DNA of 44,791 bases, from assembly GCA_017744515.1 (NCBI GenBank), contig JAGIBF010000067.1, positions 1 through 44,791 on the forward strand. Direction: 5' to 3'. The stretch is from Niastella sp. GTDB taxonomy: Bacteria > Bacteroidota > Bacteroidia > Chitinophagales > Chitinophagaceae. The position numbers and the translations under genes were made by a program. Below are positions 24,565 through 30,642 of the stretch, piece after piece; positions within the stretch are counted from its first letter, which is position 1; each line of letters begins with the position of its first letter. The notes under the pieces are model-generated. The model was not told where the DNA came from. It did no database searches and saw only the letters and a program-made list of their open reading frames with translations.

Positions 24565-25350
24565 TTATATAGAACCGGTTTTGCCGCCGTCGACGGGGAT
24601 GCTGGTGCCGTTGACGTAGGCGGCGGCAGGGCTGGCCAGGAAAGCGGCTACTGCTGCCAGTTCGGAAGCATCGCCAAAGCGATGGGCCGGTATTTCGCTG
24701 AGCATCTCTGCTTCTATTACTGATGGCGCTACTTTTCTTCTTTGTGCATTGCTTTGTATGAGGCTATCGAGGCGTTGTGTTTTGGTGTAGCCGGGTAATA
24801 TATTGTTGACCGTGATGCCGAAGGATGCCAGCTCATTGGACAGGGTCTTGGCCCAGGAGGCAGTGGCTCCCCTGATGGTATTGGACACGCCGAGGTTCCT
24901 GACCGGTATGCGCACTGACGTAGAAACAATATTGATGATGCGCCCATAGGCTGCTTCTTTCATGCCGGGTGTCACTGCTTTTACCAGTATCTGGTTGCCA
25001 ATGATGTGCTGGCTGAAGGCTGCCAGTAAGGCTTCTTCTGTTGCCTCGGTAATGGGGCCGGGCGGCGGTCCGCCGGTATTGTTGATCAGGATATGTACGG
25101 GTGTAACGTTGACTATTGCTGTGATGGCCTGGCGTACTTGTTCGGGTTGGGCAAAGTCGGCCACTTTGTAGGTGTGGTGTTGTTGGTACGGTACGGGCAA
25201 TGTGGCCGTTATCTGTTGCAGGGCTTGTTCGTTGCGGGCTAACAGGATACAGGTGGCGCCCAGTGTGGCCAGTTCCTGTGCGATGGCGAGGCCAATGCCT
25301 TGTGTGCTGCCGCCGATGACAGCGGTCTTTCCTTGTAAGGAGGTGTTCAT
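24565..25350 (-). CDS. Short-chain dehydrogenase/reductase family protein with altered active site
   Basis: A 261-residue Rossmann-fold protein. The nucleotide-binding glycine motif is GGSTQGIG (residues 13-20), VADFA holds the adenine-contacting Asp, and ILINNTGGPPPG replaces the usual NNAG. The catalytic Ser is in NIVSTSV, but the canonical YxxxK is missing: the region reads NLGVSNTIRGATASWAKTL, with no Tyr and with Arg instead of Lys. The C-terminus (NILPGYTKTQRLD, GDASELAAVAAFLASPAAAYVNG, PVDGGKTGSI) is typical. Divergent SDRs of this SNTxR kind exist and may act on unusual substrates or without classical proton relay. The ATG at 25350 gives a normal start; the frame extends to 25431 through repeat sequence. 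The gene stops next to the 7-bp tandem array. Confidence 0.9.
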   Translation of the reverse strand: MNTSLQGKTAVIGGSTQGIGLAIAQELATLGATCILLARNEQALQQITATLPVPYQQHHTYKVADFAQPEQVRQAITAIVNVTPVHILINNTGGPPPGPITEATEEALLAAFSQHIIGNQILVKAVTPGMKEAAYGRIINIVSTSVRIPVRNLGVSNTIRGATASWAKTLSNELASFGITVNNILPGYTKTQRLDSLIQSNAQRRKVAPSVIEAEMLSEIPAHRFGDASELAAVAAFLASPAAAYVNGTSIPVDGGKTGSI

Positions 25351-25401
25351 GGGGTCAAAGATAATGTACTGCGGGTTAGCGCCTACGGCGCTTTTTCTCT
25401 C

Positions 25402-25600
25402 AGTTCTTTGCCTTACTTTTTGCTTACGCAAGGGTTTCGCGCTGCGCGCGGGGCTTTTTTGTCACTTTCTTTGCTTTGATGCAAAGAAAGTAACCAAAGA
25501 AAAATCAAGTCAGGCCCGATCGCTCTCCCGCTATGGCGGGACAGGCTGCGCGGCCTGACGGGCTCACGCCTCTCCATAGTGCCACTTTGATTACTTCTTT
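25402..25600. repeat. Interspersed two-hairpin repeat, copy C, carrying a nested palindrome
   Basis: Hairpin 1 arms are 25465-25474 and 25481-25490. The loop of hairpin 2 (GTCAGGCC...GGCCTGAC) holds an extra insertion of about 23 bp containing the 19-bp palindrome found also at 21233-21251. It lies upstream of the SDR gene, and the right tail is less like the other copies. Confidence 0.85.
25525..25543 (+). repeat. 19-bp palindromic repeat inside repeat copy C
   Basis: Identical to 21233-21251 (CTCCCGCTATGGCGGGACA). Copies A and B lack it at the same place, so its position marks an insertion into an older repeat. Confidence 0.75.
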
Positions 25601-25746
25601 TTTGGCAACCTTACGTTGAGCTGGATGACTGCAAGGAGCTTTGATTGTTTGTTGCTGGTAGCTGTGGCTTTAAATGACTGATGAATAGCAGGCTTACTTT
25701 TCTCTACGGTTTGCGTGTTTATGCTTTTATGCTTTGGTGCCGTTGA

Positions 25747-26661
25747 TTAGAATAGGTTTGGGTAATCGGTGATGATGCCGTCGACGCCCTGGGATTTTAG
25801 TTTTTCGATGGTGGGTTTGTCGTTGACTGTCCAGGGGAGTATTTTGATCTGTTTTTTGTGGCAGGAATCTATCAGTCCGGGTTTGACGAGGGTGTACAGG
25901 GGGCTGTAAATGGAAGGTATGAAGCCTAATTGTTTGAGGTGGTCTTCGAGTCCGCGGGCGTCGGCTACCAGTGCAGCTGTTCTTACTTCGGGGTATTTGG
26001 TGTGCAGTACCTGCAACGTGCGGAAATCGAAGGACTGGATGATGACGCGGTGCTCGATGTGTTTGGACAGGATCACCGCCATGAGCTTTTCTACAAATTC
26101 TTCGGGTGCGGGATGGTATTGGTTGTCGGTCTTAGGACTGCTCTTGGTTTCGATGTTGTAGAATACCGGCGCCAGGTTTTTGCTTTTGGTATAAGCTTCA
26201 ACTGTATCGATAACGGCGCTGAGCAATGGCTTGGTGGCGGCCAGCTTTTGCTGGTCTTTGAATCCGGGATTGACTGCCATGCCTACGTCGTAGCGTTGTG
26301 TTTCGGCATAGGTCATCTGGTAGATGTTCAAGCTGCGTTCTTCGGCGGCGGTAACGCGTGTACCATCAGGCCTGGTGGCAATGGCTGCACTGAAGAATGG
26401 TTCGTGGGAAAGGATGACCTGGCCGTCTTTCGTAATGACCGCATCCATTTCGAGTGTCGTAACGCCCATATCAATGGCGTTTTTCATAGCGGGAATGGTG
26501 TTTTCGGGCATGAGGCCGCGGCCTCCGCGGTGTGCTTCTTTATCGAATGCAGGCAGGGCTGCCGGTGTTCTGAGGTCTTTGGTGGTTTTGCGGGTGGCGT
26601 GACAGCTTACTACCATCAATACGATCAAGGCCAGTTCCATGCATTCCTTCGTTCCTTTCAT
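25747..26661 (-). CDS. Glycerophosphodiester phosphodiesterase family lipoprotein
   Basis: A 304-residue lipoprotein with the start MKGTKECMELALIVLMVVSC and a lipobox ending at Cys20, so it is probably anchored in the envelope. The GDPD domain has AHRGGRGLMPENT (catalytic His and Glu-Asn), TTLEMDAVITKDGQVILSHEP (metal Glu and Asp, second His), YNIETKSSPKTDN with the later Glu, IIQSFDFRTLQVL, and the end ILPWTVNDKPTIEKL with GVDGIITDYP. It would release glycerol-3-phosphate from deacylated phospholipids. All expected residues are present. An upstream ATG at 26679 adds six residues; the later start best fits a lipoprotein signal. It ends 35 bp from the next gene upstream on the same strand, so it may be co-transcribed with the PaiB-like gene. 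Confidence 0.92.
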   Translation of the reverse strand: MKGTKECMELALIVLMVVSCHATRKTTKDLRTPAALPAFDKEAHRGGRGLMPENTIPAMKNAIDMGVTTLEMDAVITKDGQVILSHEPFFSAAIATRPDGTRVTAAEERSLNIYQMTYAETQRYDVGMAVNPGFKDQQKLAATKPLLSAVIDTVEAYTKSKNLAPVFYNIETKSSPKTDNQYHPAPEEFVEKLMAVILSKHIEHRVIIQSFDFRTLQVLHTKYPEVRTAALVADARGLEDHLKQLGFIPSIYSPLYTLVKPGLIDSCHKKQIKILPWTVNDKPTIEKLKSQGVDGIITDYPNLF

Positions 26662-26696
26662 ATCCCAAGAATACATCATATTTGGTTACGCCGTAC

Positions 26697-27332
26697 TTAT
26701 TGTTGTTTAAATAATTGTGATGTTCGCTGTTCCATCTCGGCTGCGATGTACTGCGCATCGGCTGATCCTTGTTTGAGTTTGCCAATAATATTGTGGTAGC
26801 TGGCTTCGTCGCGGTTCTGGCTGAGTTTGAAAACTGCATCGAGGGCTGTGACCGTGATCTCGAACCCGACAATGGCTTTTGCCAATTTCTGCACGTATTC
26901 TTCGGGCAGTGTATCATAGGCGCCGGGGGTGTTGGAGGCGCCTTCGAAGTGGGTGGTGGTATCGCGGAGTATGTTTAATAATTCGTTTGGCTCAAGGAAG
27001 CTGATCGTTCCTTTTGCGTGGACGGTCATGTAGTTCCAGGTGGAGCCCTGCTGCGGGTTGGTGTACCAGCTGGCGCTGACATAGGTATGCGGGCCGGGGA
27101 AGAGTACCAGCACGTGGGGGTTTTGCAGGAATGCTTTGTGGTGGTCGGTCTGGCGCATGAGGTGGGCACGGAAGGTGAGCTTGCCTTCTTTTTCGGTAAT
27201 TAATACCGGAATTTGAGTGGCTACGGGGTGCTGATTGGCATCTACGCCGGTAATGATGGCGAAAGGATGGGCTTGTATGAAGGACCTGGTCTTAGTGTAG
27301 TCCTTTTCCATGAAATAAGGCAGTTCGTACAT
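26697..27332 (-). CDS. PaiB-like FMN-binding protein
   Basis: A 211-residue cytosolic protein of the FMN-binding split-barrel PaiB family, originally described as a negative regulator of sporulation and protease genes in Bacillus. Characteristic parts are the opening MYELPYFMEKDYTKTRSFIQ, PFAIITGVDANQHPVATQIPVL, GKLTFRAHLMRQTDHHKAF, VLVLFPGPHTYVSASWY, STWNYMTVHAKGTISFLEP and KAIVGFEITVTALDAVFKLSQNR. In most bacteria the members are uncharacterised, and DNA binding is not assured. The start at 27332 matches family starts exactly. The GDPD lipoprotein gene follows 35 bp later. Repeat copy D is just upstream. Confidence 0.9.
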   Translation of the reverse strand: MYELPYFMEKDYTKTRSFIQAHPFAIITGVDANQHPVATQIPVLITEKEGKLTFRAHLMRQTDHHKAFLQNPHVLVLFPGPHTYVSASWYTNPQQGSTWNYMTVHAKGTISFLEPNELLNILRDTTTHFEGASNTPGAYDTLPEEYVQKLAKAIVGFEITVTALDAVFKLSQNRDEASYHNIIGKLKQGSADAQYIAAEMEQRTSQLFKQQ

Positions 27333-27455
27333 GGGGTAAAGGTAAAATTTCTCTTTGTAAGGCTTTTTGGAATGTGTGTGAAATGGCGGGAAAGTTGATT
27401 GAATGGCGACTTTCGCGAGTTGATGCCTGCGGCACGCTTTTGCATCGACGCATGC

Positions 27456-27655
27456 TCTTTTGCCTTACTTTTTCGCTTGGCGCGCTGGGCTTTTTGTCAC
27501 TTTCTTTGCTTTGATGCAAAGAAAGTAACCAAAGAAAAATCAAGTCAGGCCCGATGCCTCCGGCCGGCCTGACTGGCCAACGCCTCTCCAAGGTGTGACA
27601 TACTTCTTTTATTACAAACTCCCGATCACTTCAAGTGTAACATGCATGACTTGTC
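27456..27655. repeat. Interspersed two-hairpin repeat, copy D
   Basis: Hairpin 1 arms at 27500-27509 and 27516-27525 are identical to the other copies. Hairpin 2 keeps GTCAGGCC and GGCCTGAC, but the loop is changed to CGATGCCTCCGGCC. The tail CGCCTCTCCAAGGTG and the outer ATTACAAACTCCCGATCACTT match copy A. It is located upstream of the PaiB-like gene. Confidence 0.85.
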
Positions 27656-27749
27656 ATTGGCAGTAAGACACTTCAATTTTAGTCTTGTTGTTGCTTACAG
27701 GCAGCCTTTGGTTGGAATTATTGACAGGTGCAGTTTACAGCATTCCGGC

Positions 27750-27938
27750 TTATTGTTTCTTCCGCTGGCCGGGGGCGTAGGGTTTGGCGGATTTGGAGCC
27801 GGTGAGTTTTTTGGCTTGTCCGGGAGGGAGGGGTTTGGAGCTTTTTACGACGAGGCTTTTATGGGTGCAGCTGGTGGTGATGGCTGGTAGTGCGAAGGTA
27901 AAGGTGAGGCAAAGCAGGAGGCTGTTTTTGGGTTTCAT
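27750..27938 (-). CDS. Very small lipoprotein with PGQxKK repeats
   Basis: A 62-residue lipoprotein. MKPKNSLLLCLTFTFALPAITTSC is a signal with a lipobox ending in Cys. The mature 38 residues are basic and contain the phrase PPGQAKK and, later, APGQRKK, each followed by a short Lys-rich stretch. Proteins of this kind are frequent in Bacteroidota and are often labelled quinol oxidase subunit 4 in databases, for which I see no support. The real role is unknown; a cell-wall or outer-membrane binding peptide is conceivable. The ATG at 27938 is preferred over 27947 because it starts the signal directly. Confidence 0.75.
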   Translation of the reverse strand: MKPKNSLLLCLTFTFALPAITTSCTHKSLVVKSSKPLPPGQAKKLTGSKSAKPYAPGQRKKQ

Positions 27939-28006
27939 AGTGTTCATTTAGGATTTTATATTCAAATATAATGCCGTGGTAATATTGGCATTACATCCTT
28001 TTAAAG

Positions 28007-28046
28007 CAAGCGGCGGGTGGATCGGGTCCGCCCGCCGCTTGTTTTT
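28007..28046. terminator. Intrinsic terminator after the Mrp ATPase gene
   Basis: Strong stem CAAGCGGCGGG (28007-28017) with CCCGCCGCTTG (28031-28041). The T run is clear on the plus strand (GTTTTTA) and weak on the minus strand (CTTTAAAA). By position it should end minus-strand transcription from the Mrp gene, 32 bp away. Confidence 0.8.
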
Positions 28047-28077
28047 ATAATTGCTCTTTGTTTATTCTATATGCTAT

Positions 28078-29181
28078 TTATTCGATCACTTCCGCTACGC
28101 GGCTGGCGCCGATGTTGGCGTTTCGCATGGAGATGGAGCGGATGGTATTGCCGGCGAATTCTTCGAAGGCTTGTTTGGTGACGGGATCGTCGCCCACCAT
28201 GGCCGGAATGCCGTAGTCGCCGCCTTCGCGGATGGACTGTACGAGGGGTATCTGGCCCAGGAAGGGGATGTCGTATTCTTCGGCCAGCTTCTTACCGCCT
28301 TCTTTTCCGAAGATATAGTATTTATTATCAGGGAGTTCGGCAGGTACAAAGTAGCTCATGTTCTCTACGAGGCCGATGAGGGGTACTTTGATCTGGGCCT
28401 GCCCAAACATGGCGATGGCCTTTTTGGCGTCTGCCAGGGCCACGTCCTGCGGGGTGGTCACCACCACGATGCCTGTAACGGGGGCAGTTTGCAGGAGAGT
28501 GAGGTGGATATCGCCGGTGCCGGGGGGCATGTCGATAAAGAGGTAGTCCAGCTCTTCCCAATCTACATCGGTGACGAACTGCCGGATGGCGCTGCTGGCC
28601 ATGGGTCCGCGCCAGACTACGGCGTTTTTCTCATCGACGAGGTTGCCAATGCTCATGAGTTTGATGCCGTAGCGCTCGAGGGGCACGATCATGCCTTTTT
28701 CCTGTCCTTCCAGCTGGCGCATCATGGGGCGCTCTCCGCGCACACCAAACATGATGGGTACGCTGGGTCCGTAGATGTCGGCATCCATGAGACCAACGCG
28801 GGCGCCACGTTTGGCGAATGCGAGGGCCAGGTTGGCGGCTACGGTGCTTTTGCCTACGCCACCTTTACCGCTCACTACGGCGATAATATTGTTGACATTG
28901 GGGAGCACGGCGCGGGTATCGTTGCGTTTGGTGGTGGTATTGGAAGTGAAGTTGACTTTTACGACGGCGTCCTTATTTAATATCAATTTAATGGCGTTGA
29001 CACAGGCCATTTTGATCATGTCTTTCATGGGACAGGCCGGGGTGGTGAGGACTACGGTGAAGGATACGAAATTTCCTTCGATGAGTATGTCTTTCACCAT
29101 ATTAAGGGTAACAATGTCTTTTCCAAGATCAGGTTCCTGCACATTACTCAAAGCCTCTAAAACTTTGTCGGGGGTCATCAT
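28078..29181 (-). CDS. apbC: Mrp/NBP35 family Fe-S cluster carrier ATPase
   Basis: A 367-residue cytosolic P-loop ATPase that binds and transfers iron-sulphur clusters. The N-terminal MIP18/DUF59 domain (about 1-85) has VQEPDLGKDIVTLNMVKDI and TTPACPMKDM. The Mrp domain begins with IIAVVSGKGGVGKSTVAANL (deviant Walker A with two Lys) near residue 105, then GLMDADIYGPSVP, the VVWRGPMASSAIRQF stretch, LDYLFIDMPPGTGDIHLTL, TTPQDVALADAKKAIAMF and LVENMSYF. In many relatives a CxxC follows the last motif; here the segment reads FVPAELPDNKYYIFG, without that CxxC, so cluster binding may differ. The start has two ATGs (29181 and 29178). It is followed by a terminator and appears monocistronic. Confidence 0.94.
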   Translation of the reverse strand: MMTPDKVLEALSNVQEPDLGKDIVTLNMVKDILIEGNFVSFTVVLTTPACPMKDMIKMACVNAIKLILNKDAVVKVNFTSNTTTKRNDTRAVLPNVNNIIAVVSGKGGVGKSTVAANLALAFAKRGARVGLMDADIYGPSVPIMFGVRGERPMMRQLEGQEKGMIVPLERYGIKLMSIGNLVDEKNAVVWRGPMASSAIRQFVTDVDWEELDYLFIDMPPGTGDIHLTLLQTAPVTGIVVVTTPQDVALADAKKAIAMFGQAQIKVPLIGLVENMSYFVPAELPDNKYYIFGKEGGKKLAEEYDIPFLGQIPLVQSIREGGDYGIPAMVGDDPVTKQAFEEFAGNTIRSISMRNANIGASRVAEVIE

Positions 29182-29281
29182 CTAATTGTTTTGTTAAAAT
29201 GAATCGGATTGCTGCAAAATTAACCAATAACGGGGTCATTTTGTTGATCTTATTTGGGGTTATCCTGTATATTTGAACCGC

Positions 29282-29923
29282 ATGAAGAGACATTTACTAC
29301 TCGCCGTTTTGTTTGCTACCGCTTTTCCGTTCCTGGCCGATGCCCAATTCGAAAAGCTGAAGGATTCCGTGATCCAACTTTACGGGGTGGTAATGACTGC
29401 TGACAGCCTGAAAGGCATTCCTTCGGTAAGTATTACCATCAAAGGTGAGCGCCGGGGTACCCAAACGAATGAGCAGGGTGTGTTCTCGATCGTGGTGCAG
29501 AAGGGTGATATTATAGAATTTACTTCTATCGGTTATAAGCCCAAGCTGGCGGAAATTCCCCGGGACCTGGAGGGTAATCATTATAGTTTAATCCAGCTGA
29601 TGGTGACGGATGCGGATTACCTGCCGGTAACGATCATCAAACCGCGGCCTACCAAGGAGCAGTTTGAGCGTGATTTCGTGAATATTCCTGTTCCGGATGA
29701 TGACCTGGAGACGGCCCGCAAGAATAATGATGAGAGCAAGCGCCGCATCCTTGCCCGCAACCTGCCGCGTGATGGTGGTGAGAACTCGAACATCTTGCTG
29801 AACAATAATGCCCGCCGGGCTACTTATTACGGCCAAACGCCTCCGCAGAATATCTTCAATCCGTTTGCGTGGAGTGAGTTTATCAAAGCGTGGAAGCGGG
29901 GGGATTTTAAGAATAGCAAGTAG
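29282..29923 (+). CDS. Exported protein with carboxypeptidase-regulatory-like domain
   Basis: A 213-residue exported protein. The signal peptide is MKRHLLLAVLFATAFPFLADA. Residues about 30-110 form the CarboxypepD_reg-like beta-sandwich: YGVVMTADSLKGIPSVSITI, GERRGTQTNEQGVFSIVVQKGD and IIEFTSIGYKPKLAEIP, the same module that opens TonB-dependent receptors of this phylum. After it comes a charged region (PTKEQFERDFVNIPVPDDD) and a C-terminus rich in Asn and Arg (ENSNILLNNNARRATYYG). There is no plug or barrel, so it is a stand-alone member, probably periplasmic or attached to the outer membrane. The ATG at 29282 is used; the upstream TTG frame gives no better signal. It is divergent from the Mrp gene. 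Confidence 0.8.
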   Translation: MKRHLLLAVLFATAFPFLADAQFEKLKDSVIQLYGVVMTADSLKGIPSVSITIKGERRGTQTNEQGVFSIVVQKGDIIEFTSIGYKPKLAEIPRDLEGNHYSLIQLMVTDADYLPVTIIKPRPTKEQFERDFVNIPVPDDDLETARKNNDESKRRILARNLPRDGGENSNILLNNNARRATYYGQTPPQNIFNPFAWSEFIKAWKRGDFKNSK

Positions 29924-29924
29924 G

Positions 29925-30023
29925 GGTTGATAAGTTAACAGGTTGAAAGGTTGATAAGGGTTTGTTGATGGGTTGACTGGTTGAGAACCCGTTGACAGGT
30001 TAACAGGTTGAGAAGTTGATAGG
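29925..30023 (+). repeat. Degenerate GTTGATAAGTTAACAGGTTGA repeat tract
   Basis: About 100 bp made of variants of GTTGA(T/C)AAG, GTTAACAG and GTTGAGAAG directly after a stop codon. Related tracts are at 1938-1980, 8778-8813 and, in reverse orientation, 17634-17672. Spacing is irregular, so it is not a clean tandem array. Confidence 0.7.
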
Positions 30024-30046
30024 GAAATACATTTTCAGATCATAGT

Positions 30047-30080
30047 AAAACTGCCGGCAGAAGCCGGCAGTTTTCTTTTT
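30047..30080. terminator. Bidirectional terminator (AAAACTGCCGGC hairpin), copy 1
   Basis: Perfect 12-bp stem AAAACTGCCGGC with loop AGAA and complement to 30074, with T-rich flanks on both strands. It sits between the convergent genes ending at 29923 and 30136. The same hairpin occurs at 33114-33143. Confidence 0.92.
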
Positions 30081-30135
30081 GAGCGAGGGTACAGTCGTGG
30101 CTTTCCTATTATGACTTCTGTGTGTGCCTGGTTTT

Positions 30136-30507
30136 TTATTCTACCCAATTGGCGAGGGTGCATTTGTCTTCTTTGATGACTTCTGTGGTTTCGGGCCATT
30201 CGGCTACTTCTTTGCCGTCTTTGTATTGCAACGCGTATACTTTGTGGTTGCCTACCGATAGTTTGATGGCTGCTGCGATTGGCGAGCTGGCATCGCCGCA
30301 CACGGGCTTGGTGGTGTAGGGCATGGTGATGGTGCCTGCTACTTTGCCGTCTACGATGATGTCGATGCGATCGAAGGTGGTGGACTTGAGGTTGGTGTAG
30401 TTGAGAAGGGTACCTGTGGGTGTTGCGTCTTTGTTCTTCTTGCAGCCTACGCCCAGCAGTGCTGTGGCAACGAACAGGATGAGTGCGATCGAGATTCTTG
30501 TTTTCAT
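30136..30507 (-). CDS. Small lipoprotein of unknown function
   Basis: A 123-residue lipoprotein with signal MKTRISIALILFVATALLGVGC and the usual Bacteroidota charged start after the Cys (KKNKDATPT). The mature part has several short strands (TFDRIDIIVDGKVAGTITM, AAIKLSVGNHKVYALQYKDG) and two further Cys (PVCGDASS, DKCTLANW) that could form a disulphide. No family is recognised. It lies 135 bp downstream of the large lectin-VWD lipoprotein gene on the same strand, so the two could be one transcript, ended by the terminator at 30047. Confidence 0.78.
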   Translation of the reverse strand: MKTRISIALILFVATALLGVGCKKNKDATPTGTLLNYTNLKSTTFDRIDIIVDGKVAGTITMPYTTKPVCGDASSPIAAAIKLSVGNHKVYALQYKDGKEVAEWPETTEVIKEDKCTLANWVE

Positions 30508-30642
30508 GACTTTTATTTTTGTGTTTTGTTTTGATGATGCGAAGTTATTCCGGGCCTATTGTGTACTAAAGTGTATATAACTGAACCGCATATCGGTTAT
30601 ATGGAAGCGTGGTGAATCTACGTTAAAACGTTTGAAGGATGT

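Noticed and set aside
25930..26799. 289-residue plus-strand frame spanning GDPD and PaiB-like genes
   Set aside because: It crosses two conserved opposite-strand genes and has Cys/Phe-rich, domain-free content.
28051..28980. 309-residue plus-strand frame over the Mrp ATPase gene
   Set aside because: Rich in Gly, Asp and His from antisense reading of the conserved gene; no promoter or domain.
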